From Streptomyces bacillaris (GTDB taxonomy: Bacteria; Actinomycetota; Actinomycetes; Streptomycetales; Streptomycetaceae), in assembly GCF_003268675.1 (NCBI RefSeq), contig NZ_CP029378.1, forward strand, positions 1,054,001 to 1,118,000: a DNA stretch of 64,000 nt. The letters run 5' to 3'. The translations under genes and the position numbers were made by a program. Numbering within the stretch: the stretch's first letter is position 1; each line of letters begins with the position of its first letter. The notes beneath the pieces are model-generated. The model ran no database searches. It was not told the origin of the DNA and saw only the letters and a program-made list of their open reading frames with translations. Shown here piece after piece: positions 36,344 through 45,620 of this stretch.

Positions 36344-36997
36344 TCACAGCTCCGTGACGCCGCCCGGGGCCAGCCGGCCGTGGTCCGCGCCGCCCAGGGC
36401 GCCGATCTGGTTGTCGTAGATCGGCCGTGCCAGATCGGTGAGCAGGGCGTCGTGGACGTCGATCGCGCGGCGCGGCTTCACCTCGCGTACGTAGTCGATG
36501 ACCTCGGAGATCTTGCTCCAGGGGGCCATCACCGGGAGCAGCAGGGTGTCCACGGCGCGGTCCGGGACGGTCAGCGCGTCACCGGGGTGGAAGACCGAAC
36601 CGTCCACCAGGAAGCCGATGTTGGTGATCCGCGGGATGTCCGGGTGGATCACCGCGTGCAGCTCCCCGTGCACGGTGACGTCGAACCCGGCCGCCGCGAA
36701 CGCGTCGCCGTCGCCCACCGTGTGCACCCGGCCCGGGAAGGCTGCCGAGAGCTGGTCGGCGACGCTGCGCAGGGTCCAGATCTCGGCCGCCGGGTTCGCC
36801 TCCAGGCCCGCCCGCAGCCGGGCCTCGTTGAAGTGGTCCGGGTGCTCGTGCGTGACGAGCAGGACGTCGGCGCCGAGGGCCGCGTCGTCCTCCGAGAAGC
36901 CGCCCGGGTCGATGACCAGGACGCGCCCCTCCTTCTCGATCCGCACGCAGGAGTGGGTCTTCTTGGTGAGCGTGAGTGGCTGAGGCGATGCGTTCAT
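36344..36997 (-). CDS. MBL-fold metal-dependent hydrolase (UlaG-like)
   Basis: 217 residues of the beta-lactamase-like superfamily. The metal motif is THEHPDHF, IDPGGF and FHPGDAL give further ligands, and DVHDAL sits near the end. This form resembles the UlaG/L-ascorbate lactonase-like branch, but the substrate cannot be assigned. Its ATG is 12 bp after the pcaL-type gene stop, so the two are probably cotranscribed. Confidence 0.85.
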   Translation of the reverse strand: MNASPQPLTLTKKTHSCVRIEKEGRVLVIDPGGFSEDDAALGADVLLVTHEHPDHFNEARLRAGLEANPAAEIWTLRSVADQLSAAFPGRVHTVGDGDAFAAAGFDVTVHGELHAVIHPDIPRITNIGFLVDGSVFHPGDALTVPDRAVDTLLLPVMAPWSKISEVIDYVREVKPRRAIDVHDALLTDLARPIYDNQIGALGGADHGRLAPGGVTEL

Positions 36998-37009
36998 GGG
37001 TCCATCCTG

Positions 37010-38293
37010 CTACGCGGGCGGGGTGGTTTCCTCCTGGATGACGGACTGCGCGATCGCGAAGGCCGCGCCCGCTGCCGGGATGCCGCAGTAGACGGCGGTC
37101 TGGAGCAGAACTTCCTTGATCTCGGCGGGTGTCAGACCGTTGCGCAGGGCGGCGCGGGTGTGCGCGGCCAGGCCCTCCAGGTGGCCGGAGGCGACGAGCG
37201 CGGTGAGCGTGACGCAGCTGCGGGTACGGCGGTCGAGCCCGTCCCGGCTCCATGCCTCGCCCCACTCGTACCGGGTGACCAGCTCCTGGAAGTCCTCGGT
37301 GAACGCGTCGGTGGCGGCGGTCACGGCGTCGACGTGGGCGTCCCCCAGGACCTCGCGGCGCATCCTGGTGCCGCGTTCGTGGCGGCTGTCCGGCTGCGGG
37401 CCCGCGGCCTCGGGCGCGTCGGTCGCCGGGGCGATCTCGGCGACGGGCGCCACGGGCACGAGGGGGGCGGGCGTGGCCGGGCCGGGGACGAGCGACGGTA
37501 CGGAGGCGGTGGTGGGCGCGTCCTGCCAAGCGGTGGAGAAGTGGGTCAGCAGCAGGTCGCTCACGGCGGCGGGCTGCTCGACCGGGGCCAGGTGGGAGGC
37601 GGCGGGGACCAGCGCGAGGCGGGCGTCGGGTATCCCGGCGACCAGGGTGCGCGCCTCGGCGGGTCCGGTGACCTGGTCCTCCGCGCCGACCAGTACGAGG
37701 GTCGGGACGCCGATCCGGCCCAGGTGGTCGCGGATGTCGAAGGCGGCCAGCGCCTCGCAGGCCGCGATGTAGCAGCCGGGGTCGGTGGTACGGACCATCT
37801 GTACGGCCCACTCGACGATGGCGGGCTGCGAGGCGGCGAAGCCGGGGGTGAACCAGCGTTCCGGGGCGGTACGGGCCATCGGCTCCAGGCCGTTGGTGCG
37901 CACGATCACCCCGCGCTGGCGGAACTCGTCGGCCGTGCCGAACCGGGGCGACGAGGCGACCAGCGCCAGCGAGGCCACCCGGTGCGGGTGGCGCAGGGCC
38001 AGATCCGTCCCGACGGCCCCGGCGATCGAGCAGCCCAGGTAGCCGAACCGCTGCACGCCCAGCCCGTCCAGGGTCGCGATCAGCCGGTCCGCCAGCTCGG
38101 CCACGGAGGACGCCGGCCGGGCGGGGGCGCCGCCGTGGCCGGGCAGGTCGTAGCGGAAGACTCTCCAGTGCTGGGCCAGCTCGGGTATCTGGCGGTCCCA
38201 CATGTGCCAGGTCGTCCCGAGGGAGGGCCCGATCACCAGTACGGGAGCGTCTTCCGGTCCGTCGAAGCGGTATTGCAGGGTCTCAGTCGCCAT
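37010..38293 (-). CDS. pcaL: Fused 3-oxoadipate enol-lactonase / 4-carboxymuconolactone decarboxylase (PcaD-PcaC)
   Basis: About 427 residues. The N-terminal part (to about 255) is an alpha/beta hydrolase with GPSLGTTWHMWD, the nucleophile elbow GCSIAGAVG and the His in AASHLAPVEQP, as in PcaD. An Ala/Pro-rich linker joins it to a C-terminal carboxymuconolactone decarboxylase domain (about 310-420: RREVLGDAHVD, RTRSCVTLTALVASGHLEGLAAH). Such PcaL fusions carry out two successive steps of the protocatechuate branch of the beta-ketoadipate pathway. No other pca gene is visible in this window. ATG 38293 behind AGGG is preferred to GTG 38311. Confidence 0.88.
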   Translation of the reverse strand: MATETLQYRFDGPEDAPVLVIGPSLGTTWHMWDRQIPELAQHWRVFRYDLPGHGGAPARPASSVAELADRLIATLDGLGVQRFGYLGCSIAGAVGTDLALRHPHRVASLALVASSPRFGTADEFRQRGVIVRTNGLEPMARTAPERWFTPGFAASQPAIVEWAVQMVRTTDPGCYIAACEALAAFDIRDHLGRIGVPTLVLVGAEDQVTGPAEARTLVAGIPDARLALVPAASHLAPVEQPAAVSDLLLTHFSTAWQDAPTTASVPSLVPGPATPAPLVPVAPVAEIAPATDAPEAAGPQPDSRHERGTRMRREVLGDAHVDAVTAATDAFTEDFQELVTRYEWGEAWSRDGLDRRTRSCVTLTALVASGHLEGLAAHTRAALRNGLTPAEIKEVLLQTAVYCGIPAAGAAFAIAQSVIQEETTPPA

Positions 38294-38386
38294 CTCACTC
38301 ACCCTGTCCACGCTCCCATATCCGGCGGGGGCTCCGGTCGCCGGGGGAAGCCGACGCCGGTGCAGGCCGACGTCAGGGGTGCGACG

Positions 38387-38986
38387 TCAGGGCGTCGCCG
38401 CCGAGACGACATAGACGACAGGGCTGGCCGGGTCGGTCATATTGACCGTGATGGTCTGGGTGGGGCGCGGCCTCTGGTTGCGGTGCGTGGTGCTCGCCCA
38501 GTTCTCGTTCGGACTGAAGTACCAGCCGGTGATGTTGATGTCCCGGGCGTTGATGTTGACGGCACCGGGCTCCAGCGCCGCGCGGCCGGTGCCGATTCCG
38601 GTCAGGAACCGGTCGAGCCCGCCGGAGGTGGTCCGGAACTTCACGTACATCCGGCTGGCTTTCCAGTTGTTGGTCTCGTAGTACTGGACGCCGACCGCGT
38701 TGCCGGGGATAGGGATCTCGAAGATCCTGCGCTGCATCTTGGAGGGCCAGCCGTCGCGGAGCCCGACCGCGGCGGCCGCGGCTTCCTTGTCCTTGCCGGA
38801 GCGGCGGCTCTGGCCCGCGGAGATCAGCAGGTAGCCGGCCGGGATGCCGATCAGCAGCACGATGATCGTGGCGGTGATGAACCGCCGCCGGAAGACCCGC
38901 CGACGGCTCTCGGGCGGCTTTCCTTCACCGTCGCCCGGCCCGTCGGACAGGGGCGACGGCACCACGGGGTGGTCGGCTGCGATCAT
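38387..38986 (-). CDS. Hypothetical membrane-anchored protein
   Basis: 199 residues, no family recognised. An Asp/Gly/Pro-rich cytoplasmic N-terminus and a basic patch (RRRVFRRRF) precede one transmembrane helix (about 38-56, ITATIIVLLIGIPAGYLLI). A soluble extracellular domain of about 140 residues has Tyr/Trp/Asn-rich strands (QYYETNNWKASRMYVKF, INARDINITGWYF). The topology is N-in. ATG 38986 is preferred; TTG 38992 is possible. Confidence 0.65.
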   Translation of the reverse strand: MIAADHPVVPSPLSDGPGDGEGKPPESRRRVFRRRFITATIIVLLIGIPAGYLLISAGQSRRSGKDKEAAAAAVGLRDGWPSKMQRRIFEIPIPGNAVGVQYYETNNWKASRMYVKFRTTSGGLDRFLTGIGTGRAALEPGAVNINARDINITGWYFSPNENWASTTHRNQRPRPTQTITVNMTDPASPVVYVVSAATP

Positions 38987-39217
38987 GATCAAGTGGTCCC
39001 TCGTGCTGCGGAGCGGGGTTCGCGTACGGGTCGGGGTCGGGGGCTGTTTCCCGTACGTCGGGGGGTGTCTTCTTTACGGGCGACTTCTTTACCGGGCGAC
39101 TTCGAGCGTACGGAATCGGGGGCCGCTCCCCGTAACGGTGGGGTACGGAGGCGGAGACGCCGGGCGCGCGGCCGCGGTTCTGCGGTGGCCGCTGTCGTCA
39201 TGGCCGGGGGTGGCGGT

Positions 39218-40384
39218 TCAGTCGACCGTCCGGGTCGACCGGGTGTTGCGGATGGTGCTCGCCGCCTGGTCGTAGATCTGGGCGTACCGCTCGTACCGCT
39301 CGACGCGCCGCCGGTTGGCCCGGCGGAAGCGGCGGGCGACCAGCCGGGCCAGGTCCGCGGCGCCGACCATACCGGCTTCGGGGCCCAGCTGGGCCTTGGC
39401 GATCTTCGCCTCGGGGCGGTAGCCGCGGCCGGTGAGGTGGCGTTTGAAGGCGTCCCGGGCGGGGTTGATCAGGAGGTCGTCGGCGGCGCTGACCCCGCCT
39501 CCGATGACGAAGCAGGACGGGTCGAGCGCGGCGGCCAGGTTGGCGATGCCGACGCCGAGCCACTGGCCGATGTCCTGGAGGAGTTCGATGCACATCGCAT
39601 CGCCCTCGCGGGCCAGTTCGGTGATGAGGGGGCCGGTGATGTCGGAGACGTTCCCCTTCACCCGGTCCAGCAGATAGTGCGCGACCGGGGAGTCGGCGGC
39701 GGCCAGCTCCCTGGCCTCGCGGACCAGGGCGTTGCCGGAGCTGTACTGCTCCCAGCAGCCCCGGTTGCCGCAGGGGCAGCGGTGGCCCGAGGGCACGACC
39801 TGCATGTGGCCGAACTCACCGGCGACCCCGTACTTGCCGCGCTTGACCTGGCCGTCCTCCAGGATCGCGCCGCCGATCCCCGTACCGAGCGTGATCATGA
39901 CGAGGTGGTCCTCCCCGCGCCCGGCGCCGAAGCGCCACTCCGCCCAGGCGGCCGTGTTCGCGTCGTTGTCGACCATGACGGGGACGACGAGACGGGAGGC
40001 GATGGCGTCGCGCAGGGGCTCGTCGCGCCAGGCGAGGTGGGGGGCGAAGAGGACCTTCGAGCGGTCCGCGTCCACCCAGCCCGCCGCGCCGATGCCGACC
40101 GCGTGGACGTCGTGGCGGTCGGAGAGGTCCAGGACCAGTTCGACGATGGTGTCCTCGACGACCTTGGGGCTCTTGGACTTGTCGGGGGTCTCGGTGCGGA
40201 CCTTCTCCAGGATGTTGCCGTCGGCGTCGACGACGCCCGCCATCACCTTCGTACCGCCGATGTCGATCCCGACCGTGGGGACACGGGGAGCGGAGAGGTG
40301 CGAGCGGCGTTCCTTGGTGCCGACGGTCTTGAGGACGGTGGCGCGGGCGGAGCCGCGGTGTGCGAAGTCGCGGTACGTGCTCAT
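39218..40384 (-). CDS. ROK-family sugar kinase (glucokinase-like)
   Basis: 388 residues. The phosphate-binding motif is VGIDIGGTKVMAGVVD at about 38-53, MVDNDANTAAWAEW carries the catalytic Asp, and ITLGTGIGGAI follows. The ROK zinc-binding signature is CPCGNRGCWEQYSSG with the upstream GEFGH. It has no N-terminal HTH, so it is a kinase rather than a NagC/XylR-type repressor. The N-terminus is about 35 residues longer than usual. It lies downstream of an ABC sugar importer in the same orientation and probably phosphorylates the imported sugar. Confidence 0.9.
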   Translation of the reverse strand: MSTYRDFAHRGSARATVLKTVGTKERRSHLSAPRVPTVGIDIGGTKVMAGVVDADGNILEKVRTETPDKSKSPKVVEDTIVELVLDLSDRHDVHAVGIGAAGWVDADRSKVLFAPHLAWRDEPLRDAIASRLVVPVMVDNDANTAAWAEWRFGAGRGEDHLVMITLGTGIGGAILEDGQVKRGKYGVAGEFGHMQVVPSGHRCPCGNRGCWEQYSSGNALVREARELAAADSPVAHYLLDRVKGNVSDITGPLITELAREGDAMCIELLQDIGQWLGVGIANLAAALDPSCFVIGGGVSAADDLLINPARDAFKRHLTGRGYRPEAKIAKAQLGPEAGMVGAADLARLVARRFRRANRRRVERYERYAQIYDQAASTIRNTRSTRTVD

Positions 40385-40466
40385 CGTCCCTGCGGGGTCT
40401 GGGGGCCGGCCGGCTCTCGCGCCCGGCGGCGGACGGCGCCCGCCGGGCTCGATTCTGCCACTGCCG

Positions 40467-40492
40467 GACCCCGGGACCCGTCGCCCGGGGTC
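40467..40492 (-). terminator. Hairpin between the ABC ATPase gene and the ROK kinase gene
   Basis: Perfect 9-bp inverted repeat gaccccggg (40467-40475) / cccggggtc (40484-40492), 8-nt loop, in the 132-bp gap. It may reduce read-through into the kinase gene. Confidence 0.45.
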
Positions 40493-40516
40493 GGCCGCGC
40501 CGGGGCGGGTCGCCGG

Positions 40517-41362
40517 TCAGGATCCTTCCTCGGTGGCGACGGAGGTGCCCGGCAGGGTGGGGGCCGGGGTCCGCTCCAGTTCGTGGCTCAGCTCCTCCAG
40601 CTCGCTGCCGCCCGCCATCTGCCGGGTCAGCTCGTCGAGCGTGACGTCGTCCTTGGTGTGGCTGCCGGACATCGCCCCGCGCTTGAGGAGGACGAACCGG
40701 TCGCCGACGAGGTGGGCGTGGTGCGGGTTGTGCGTGATGAGGACCACGCCGAGCCCGGCGTCCCGGGCGGCGGCGACGTACTTGAGGACGACGCCGGACT
40801 GCTTGACGCCGAGGGCGGCGGTCGGCTCGTCGAGGACGAGGACCTTGGCGCCGAAGTAGACGGCGCGGGCGATGGCCACGCACTGGCGCTCCCCGCCGGA
40901 GAGCGTGCCGATGGGCTGGTCGACGTCGCGCAGGTCGATGCCCATGCGGAGCAGTTCCGTACGGGTCGTCTCGCGCATCTTCCGGACGTCGAGGCCCTTG
41001 AAGGGGCCGACGCCGGTGGTGGGCTCGGAGCCGAGGAAGAAGTTCCGCCAGACCGGCATGAGCGGGACGACGGCGAGGTCCTGGTAGACGGTGGCGATGC
41101 CCCGGTCCAGGGCGTCGCGCGGGTTGGCGAGCGTGGTCTCCTCGCCATCGATCAGGAACCGTCCGGCGTCGTGCCGGTGCAGCCCCGCGATGATCTTGAT
41201 GAGGGTGGACTTCCCGGCGCCGTTGTCCCCGAGCACACAGGTGATCTCGCCCGCGTGGACCTCCAGCGAGACGTGTTCCAGGGCCTTGATGTTGCCGTAG
41301 AACTTGGACACGTCGTCCAGCTCGACCAGGGGGCCCGCGCTCTTCTCGGACGTGGCCGTCAT
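40517..41362 (-). CDS. Sugar ABC transporter ATPase (single-cassette)
   Basis: 281 residues. Walker A is GDNGAGKST, the signature is [15 protein letters not shown], Walker B is [13 protein letters not shown], and the H-loop is [10 protein letters not shown]. It has one cassette, whereas ribose/xylose-type CUT2 transporters often have a fused double cassette; single-cassette versions exist in this family. ATG 41362 overlaps the permease stop as ATGA, showing coupled translation. It energises import by the adjacent permease. Confidence 0.93.
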   Translation of the reverse strand: MTATSEKSAGPLVELDDVSKFYGNIKALEHVSLEVHAGEITCVLGDNGAGKSTLIKIIAGLHRHDAGRFLIDGEETTLANPRDALDRGIATVYQDLAVVPLMPVWRNFFLGSEPTTGVGPFKGLDVRKMRETTRTELLRMGIDLRDVDQPIGTLSGGERQCVAIARAVYFGAKVLVLDEPTAALGVKQSGVVLKYVAAARDAGLGVVLITHNPHHAHLVGDRFVLLKRGAMSGSHTKDDVTLDELTRQMAGGSELEELSHELERTPAPTLPGTSVATEEGS

Positions 41363-42414
41363 GTTGTCGCCTCCGCGCGCTTGCGCACCCACGCGTTGAG
41401 CAGGGTGGCCAGGAGCAGCATCGCTCCCAGGAAGAACTTGAACCAGTCCGGGTTCCACTCGGCGTACACGATGCCCTTGCTGGTCATGCCGAAGATGAAG
41501 GCACCGACCGCCGAGCCGATCGCGGAGCCGTAGCCTCCGGTGATCAGGCAGCCGCCGATGACGGCCGCGATGATGTACGTCAGCTCGTTGCCGACGCCTT
41601 CGCCGGACTGGACGACGTCGTAGCTGAAGAGCAGGTGCTGTCCGGAGATCCAGGCGGCGAAGGCGACGCCGAGGTAGAGCCCGATCTTCGTACGGATGAC
41701 GGGGACGCCGACCGCGCGGGCGGCGTCGGCCTCGCCGCCGACGGCGAAGATCCAGTTGCCGAAGCGGGTCCGGAGCAGGATCCAGGTGGCGAGCGCGACG
41801 AGCGCGATCCACCACAGGATCGTCACCTTGAACTCGACGCCGCCGATGGTCAGCGTGGAGGCGAACAGGGCGTGGGCGGAGTCGAAGCCCTCCATGTCCC
41901 CGATGGCCTTGGTGGAGACCGTGCCGCTGATCAGCTTGGTGAAGCCGAGGTTGAGGCCGGTGAGCATCAGGAACGTGCCGAGCGTGATGATGAAGCTGGG
42001 CAGCTTGGTGCGGGTCAGCATGAACCCGTTGAACGCGCCGATGGCGAGCGTGACCAGCAGCGACACGAGGACGCCGACCCAGACGTTGGCCGTCATCTGG
42101 TAGCTGAACATCGACGAGATCAGCGCGGAGCTGGTCACCAGGACCCCGGCGGAGAGGTCGAACTCGCCGCCGATCATCAGCAGCGCGACCGGGGCGGCCA
42201 TGATGCCGAGGACCGAGGCCGCGTACAGCACGGTGCCGAGGCTGGAGGCCTGGAGGAAGCTGTCCGCGACGATCGCGAAGAAGACGAAGACGGCCACCGC
42301 GCCGACGACCGAACCCAGCTCGGGGCGGCCGAGCAGCTTGCGCAGCGGCGAGGTGTGCACGAGGCGCTCGTCGGCATCCGCGGGCTTTCCGGGGGCGGCG
42401 GTGGAGCCGCTCAT
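41359..42414 (-). CDS. Sugar ABC transporter permease (CUT2 / BPD_transp_2)
   Basis: 351 residues with about ten hydrophobic segments and the conserved [13 protein letters not shown] and [17 protein letters not shown] stretches of RbsC-like permeases. It overlaps the binding-protein stop by 4 nt upstream and the ATPase start by 4 nt downstream (ATGA both times), so the three import genes form a tight operon. Confidence 0.93.
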   Translation of the reverse strand: MSGSTAAPGKPADADERLVHTSPLRKLLGRPELGSVVGAVAVFVFFAIVADSFLQASSLGTVLYAASVLGIMAAPVALLMIGGEFDLSAGVLVTSSALISSMFSYQMTANVWVGVLVSLLVTLAIGAFNGFMLTRTKLPSFIITLGTFLMLTGLNLGFTKLISGTVSTKAIGDMEGFDSAHALFASTLTIGGVEFKVTILWWIALVALATWILLRTRFGNWIFAVGGEADAARAVGVPVIRTKIGLYLGVAFAAWISGQHLLFSYDVVQSGEGVGNELTYIIAAVIGGCLITGGYGSAIGSAVGAFIFGMTSKGIVYAEWNPDWFKFFLGAMLLLATLLNAWVRKRAEATT

Positions 42415-43415
42415 CGGGTGCCCCGCTTGGTGTAGTCGGCCAGGGCGTCGGCGTCGGCGGCCGTGATGATCTGCGGGCCGGTGAGGACGGGCTGGCCGCC
42501 GCCGAGGACGTTGCGGTTGTAGCGGTAGAGCCAGAGCAGGTCGACGGCCTGGTACCCCTGGAGGTAGGGCTGCTGGTCGACGGCGAAGCCGAGCTTCTCG
42601 GTCTGGAGGCCGGTGGCGACCTTGGCGTTCAGGTCGAAGGTGTTGATCTCGGCCTTGCTGCCCGCCGTCTGCTTGGCCTGCACGGCGGCGTCCGCGAAGG
42701 GGGCGCCGAGGGTGACGACCGCGTCGATGCTCTTGTCGGACTGGAGCTTGGCCTCGATGGACGCGGTGACGTCGGGCATGTTGGTGCCGTCGACGTACAG
42801 GTTCTGCAGCGTGCCGTCGAAGGTCTTCTTCGCCCCGGCGCAGCGCTGCTCGTGGCCCACGTTGCCCTGCTCGTGCAGGACGCAGAGCGCCTTCTTGCGG
42901 CCGCGTTCGTTCAGCTCGTCGCCGACGGCCTCACCGGCGATCGCCTCGTCCTGGCCGATGTGGGTGAGCGCCCCGAACTCCTTGGACTCGGCGGAGCCGG
43001 AGTTCACGGTGACGACCGGGATGCCCGCCTTGACGGCCTTGGCGACCACGGCCTTCATCGCGTCCGGCTTGGCCAGCGAGACGATCAGCCCGTCGACCTT
43101 CTTGTCGATCGCGGTCTGGACGAGCTGGGCCTGCTGGTTGCCCTCGTCGTTGTGCGAGTAGAGGAAGTTGATGTTGTCCTTGACGGCCGCCTGCTCGGCG
43201 CCCTTCTGGACGATGTCCCAGAAGGTGTCGCCGTCGCCCGAGTGGGTGACCATGGCGAAGGTCCAGCGGGGCGTGTTCACTGCGGCCCGCCCCTCGGCGG
43301 CCGCGGCGGCGCGCTCTTCCGCCCGCTTGCCGCCGGTGCTGCTGCATCCCGCGGCTGCCAGCGCCACTGCCAGGACGGCGCCCAGCGCGCGTACCCCTGT
43401 CCGAACCCTTGCCAC
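42411..43415 (-). CDS. Sugar-binding lipoprotein of an ABC importer
   Basis: 334 residues from GTG 43415. The lipobox is AAAGC with Cys24. The Peripla_BP_4 fold is seen in [48 protein letters not shown] and [19 protein letters not shown]. This is the type of binding protein used for ribose, xylose or inositol. The nearby ROK kinase and Gfo/Idh/MocA dehydrogenase point to a sugar or polyol, identity unknown. Confidence 0.92.
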   Translation of the reverse strand: MARVRTGVRALGAVLAVALAAAGCSSTGGKRAEERAAAAAEGRAAVNTPRWTFAMVTHSGDGDTFWDIVQKGAEQAAVKDNINFLYSHNDEGNQQAQLVQTAIDKKVDGLIVSLAKPDAMKAVVAKAVKAGIPVVTVNSGSAESKEFGALTHIGQDEAIAGEAVGDELNERGRKKALCVLHEQGNVGHEQRCAGAKKTFDGTLQNLYVDGTNMPDVTASIEAKLQSDKSIDAVVTLGAPFADAAVQAKQTAGSKAEINTFDLNAKVATGLQTEKLGFAVDQQPYLQGYQAVDLLWLYRYNRNVLGGGQPVLTGPQIITAADADALADYTKRGTR

Positions 43416-43561
43416 GCCGTGCCCTTCTTCTTTTTCTTCCGCTGCTCGTCGCTGTGCGCTTGACCGGGCCGGGGAGCGTACGGCCCCGGGCCGGCTGCCC
43501 AGTATCCCCGAGCGGCTGCCGGGCGCGCCCGGCGCCCCAGCCCGTGCGGGGTTCGCCCACC

Positions 43562-43695
43562 CCAGCCCGTCCGGCTTTTGTGGACGGAACCGCCGCCGTG
43601 GGGGGCGGTCGCCCTCGGGGGCCCGTGCCCTAGGGTTCTATGGCCTGCGGGCCCACCGGCGCAAGGGTTCCGTCCTCAAACGCCGGACGGGCTGG
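43562..43695. repeat. Inverted pair of a Streptomyces dispersed repeat (ccagcccgtccggc...)
   Basis: Two 29-nt arms, 43562-43590 and 43667-43695, match as inverted repeats in 27 of 29 positions. Each carries cagcccgtccggc-t/g-tttg, a sequence I recall as recurring in many Streptomyces intergenic regions. They bracket 76 bp within the 324-bp gap 43416-43739 between the importer genes and the GntR gene. No gene is seen in that gap. Confidence 0.65.
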
Positions 43696-43739
43696 ATTTG
43701 CCCCCCGGGACGGGATGAGTCGACGTCGAGCGGGCTGAA

Positions 43740-44501
43740 TCAGCGCGACAGGAGCTGGAAAGTGAACGTGTAGCGCGAGGCCCGGTAGACGTGGGACGCG
43801 AACTCCACCGCGCGGCCCGTGTCGTCGTACGTCGTGCGCTCCATCGTCAGCAGCGGCGCCCCCGGCTCCTCCGCCAGGGCCCGGGCCTCCCCCGCCGTCG
43901 CGGCCCGGGCGCCCACCGACTGGCGGGCGCTGTGCAGGGTGATGCCCGAGGCCCGCATCAGCCGGTAGAGGCCGGTGGTCTCCAGCTCCGGGGCCCGGAG
44001 GTCGAGCAGGTCCGGGGGGAGGTGGTTGCGCAGGAGGGCCATCGGCTCGTCGTGGGCGTAGCGCAGCCGCTCGACGAGGTGGACCTCCGTGCCCTCGGGG
44101 AGGCCGAGCGCGGCGGCGATCTCGGCGGTGGCCGGTTCCGTCGTGGCGCGCAGGACCTTGGTGGCGGGGCGCTGGCCGGCCGCCTCCAGGTCGTCGTAGA
44201 GCGAGCTCAGCTCCAGCGGGCGGCGGACCTGGCTGTGCACGACCTGGGTGCCGACACCCCGACGGCGGACCATCAGCCCTTTGTCGACGAGCGACTGGAT
44301 GGCCTGGCGGACCGTGGGGCGGGAGAGGCCGAGGCGGTGAGCGAGGTCGATCTCGTTGCCGAGCAGGGTGCCGGGGGCCAGCCGGCCCTGTTCGACGGCG
44401 GCCTCCAGTTGCTGCGCGAGCTGGAAGTAGAGCGGCACCGGGCTGGTGCGGTCCACGCTCAGCGGCAGGGGCTGCGGCTGATCGGCTCCTTGTACGGTCA
44501 C
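43740..44501 (-). CDS. GntR/HutC-family transcriptional regulator
   Basis: 253 residues. The winged HTH (about 20-90) contains VPLYFQLAQQLEAAVEQGRLAPGTLLGNEIDLAHRLGLSRPTVRQAIQSL. The C-terminal UTRA ligand domain (about 100-245) has EVHLVERLRYAHDEPMALLRNHLPP and ends YRASRYTFTFQLLSR. GTG 44501. Two perfect palindromes lie in the divergent gap to the dehydrogenase gene, so it probably controls itself, that dehydrogenase and perhaps the importer. Its ligand is probably a sugar phosphate or polyol, by family. Confidence 0.92.
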   Translation of the reverse strand: MTVQGADQPQPLPLSVDRTSPVPLYFQLAQQLEAAVEQGRLAPGTLLGNEIDLAHRLGLSRPTVRQAIQSLVDKGLMVRRRGVGTQVVHSQVRRPLELSSLYDDLEAAGQRPATKVLRATTEPATAEIAAALGLPEGTEVHLVERLRYAHDEPMALLRNHLPPDLLDLRAPELETTGLYRLMRASGITLHSARQSVGARAATAGEARALAEEPGAPLLTMERTTYDDTGRAVEFASHVYRASRYTFTFQLLSR

Positions 44502-44519
44502 GGGCCGAGCCTAGTTCGA

Positions 44520-44563
44520 TTGTCCGGACAAAGCCATGGTCGAGCATTTGTCCGGACAAATGC
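44520..44563. promoter_or_regulatory. Twin palindromic operators (ttgtccggacaa) of the GntR regulator
   Basis: First site ttgtccggacaa at 44520-44531; second, a perfect 20-bp palindrome gcatttgtccggacaaatgc at 44544-44563. Centres are 28 bp apart. The second site touches TTGACA at 44564-44569, a consensus -35 box for the dehydrogenase gene starting at 44600, so bound repressor would block that promoter. Confidence 0.85.
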
Positions 44564-44599
44564 TTGACATGATGACCGGACCGCCGTCACCTTGGGGCC

Positions 44600-45607
44600 A
44601 TGCGCATCGGACTCATCGGAACGGGACGTATCGGCACCTTCCACGCGGAGGTGCTGAGCCGTCATCCGGCCGTGGGCTCCCTCCTGGTGACGGACGCGGA
44701 TCCGGAGCGCGCCGCCGCTGTGGCCACCCGGACCGGGGCCACCGCCGTCACGGGGGACGCGATGTTCACCGGCGGAGGCCTCCCCGACGCGCTGGTGATC
44801 TGTTCGGCGACCGCCGCCCACGCCCCCCTCATCGCCCGCGCCGCCCGGGCCGGGCTGCCCGCGTTCTGCGAGAAGCCGATCGCCCTGGACCTGCCCGGCA
44901 CGCTCGGCGCCATCGCGGAGGTCGAGGCGGCGGGCAGCGTCCTCCAACTGGGGTTCATGCGCCGCTTCGACGCGGGGTACGCGGCGGCGAGGGTCGCGGT
45001 ACGGGAGGGGCGGCTCGGGCGGCTGCACACCGTGCGGGCCACCACCTCCGACCCCGCTCCCCCGCCCGCCGCCTACCTCCCGCTCTCCGGCGGGCTCTAC
45101 CGGGACTGCCTGGTCCACGACTTCGACATCCTGCGGTGGGTGACGGGCCGCGAGGTGCGCGAGGTGTACGCCACCGGGTCGGACGCCGGGCCCGCGATGT
45201 TCCGGGAGGCGGGGGACGTGGACACCGCCGCCGTCCTGCTCACCCTGGACGACGGCACCCTCGCCACCGCCACCGCGACCCGCTGCAACGGGGCCGGCTA
45301 CGACGTCCGCATGGAGCTGGCCGGGGAGCTGGACCAGCTGGCCGTCGGCCTCGACGACCGTACGCCGCTGACCTCGGCCGAGCCGGACGGCCCGGGCGCT
45401 CCGCCGAAGCCGTGGCCGGGGTTCCTGGAGCGGTTCGCCCCGGCGTACGAGGCGGAGCTGGACGCCTTCCTCCGGGTGGTCCGGGGCGAGCTGGCCAACC
45501 CGTGCGACGGGCGGGAGGCCCTGCACGCGCTGCGGATCGCCGAGGCCTGCGAGGTCTCCCGCCGCGAACGCCGCCCGGTGGCGATGGCGGAGATCCCGGG
45601 CGGGTGA
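44600..45607 (+). CDS. Gfo/Idh/MocA-family dehydrogenase (inositol 2-dehydrogenase-like)
   Basis: 335 residues. The Rossmann motif is GLIGTGRIGTFHA at 4-16, the catalytic CEKPIAL (EKP) near 93, and LVHDFDILRWVTG supplies the conserved Asp-His pair used in this family. It is NAD(P)-dependent; the substrate is likely a cyclitol or sugar. The start lies about 30 nt after a TTGACA box with only a weak ribosome site, so the transcript may be nearly leaderless. It is divergent from the GntR gene and shares the operators. Confidence 0.9.
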   Translation: MRIGLIGTGRIGTFHAEVLSRHPAVGSLLVTDADPERAAAVATRTGATAVTGDAMFTGGGLPDALVICSATAAHAPLIARAARAGLPAFCEKPIALDLPGTLGAIAEVEAAGSVLQLGFMRRFDAGYAAARVAVREGRLGRLHTVRATTSDPAPPPAAYLPLSGGLYRDCLVHDFDILRWVTGREVREVYATGSDAGPAMFREAGDVDTAAVLLTLDDGTLATATATRCNGAGYDVRMELAGELDQLAVGLDDRTPLTSAEPDGPGAPPKPWPGFLERFAPAYEAELDAFLRVVRGELANPCDGREALHALRIAEACEVSRRERRPVAMAEIPGG

Positions 45608-45620
45608 GGTCTCTTGGCCC

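Noticed and set aside
38989..39201. 70-codon minus-strand frame just upstream of the membrane-anchored hypothetical gene
   Set aside because: Arg/Pro-rich composition, no ribosome site, and partly made of a short direct repeat (gggcgacttctttac); its overlap with the next start looks like chance.
35990..41533. Very long plus-strand open frame
   Set aside because: It runs antisense through at least six well-supported minus-strand genes and is a G+C-bias artefact.
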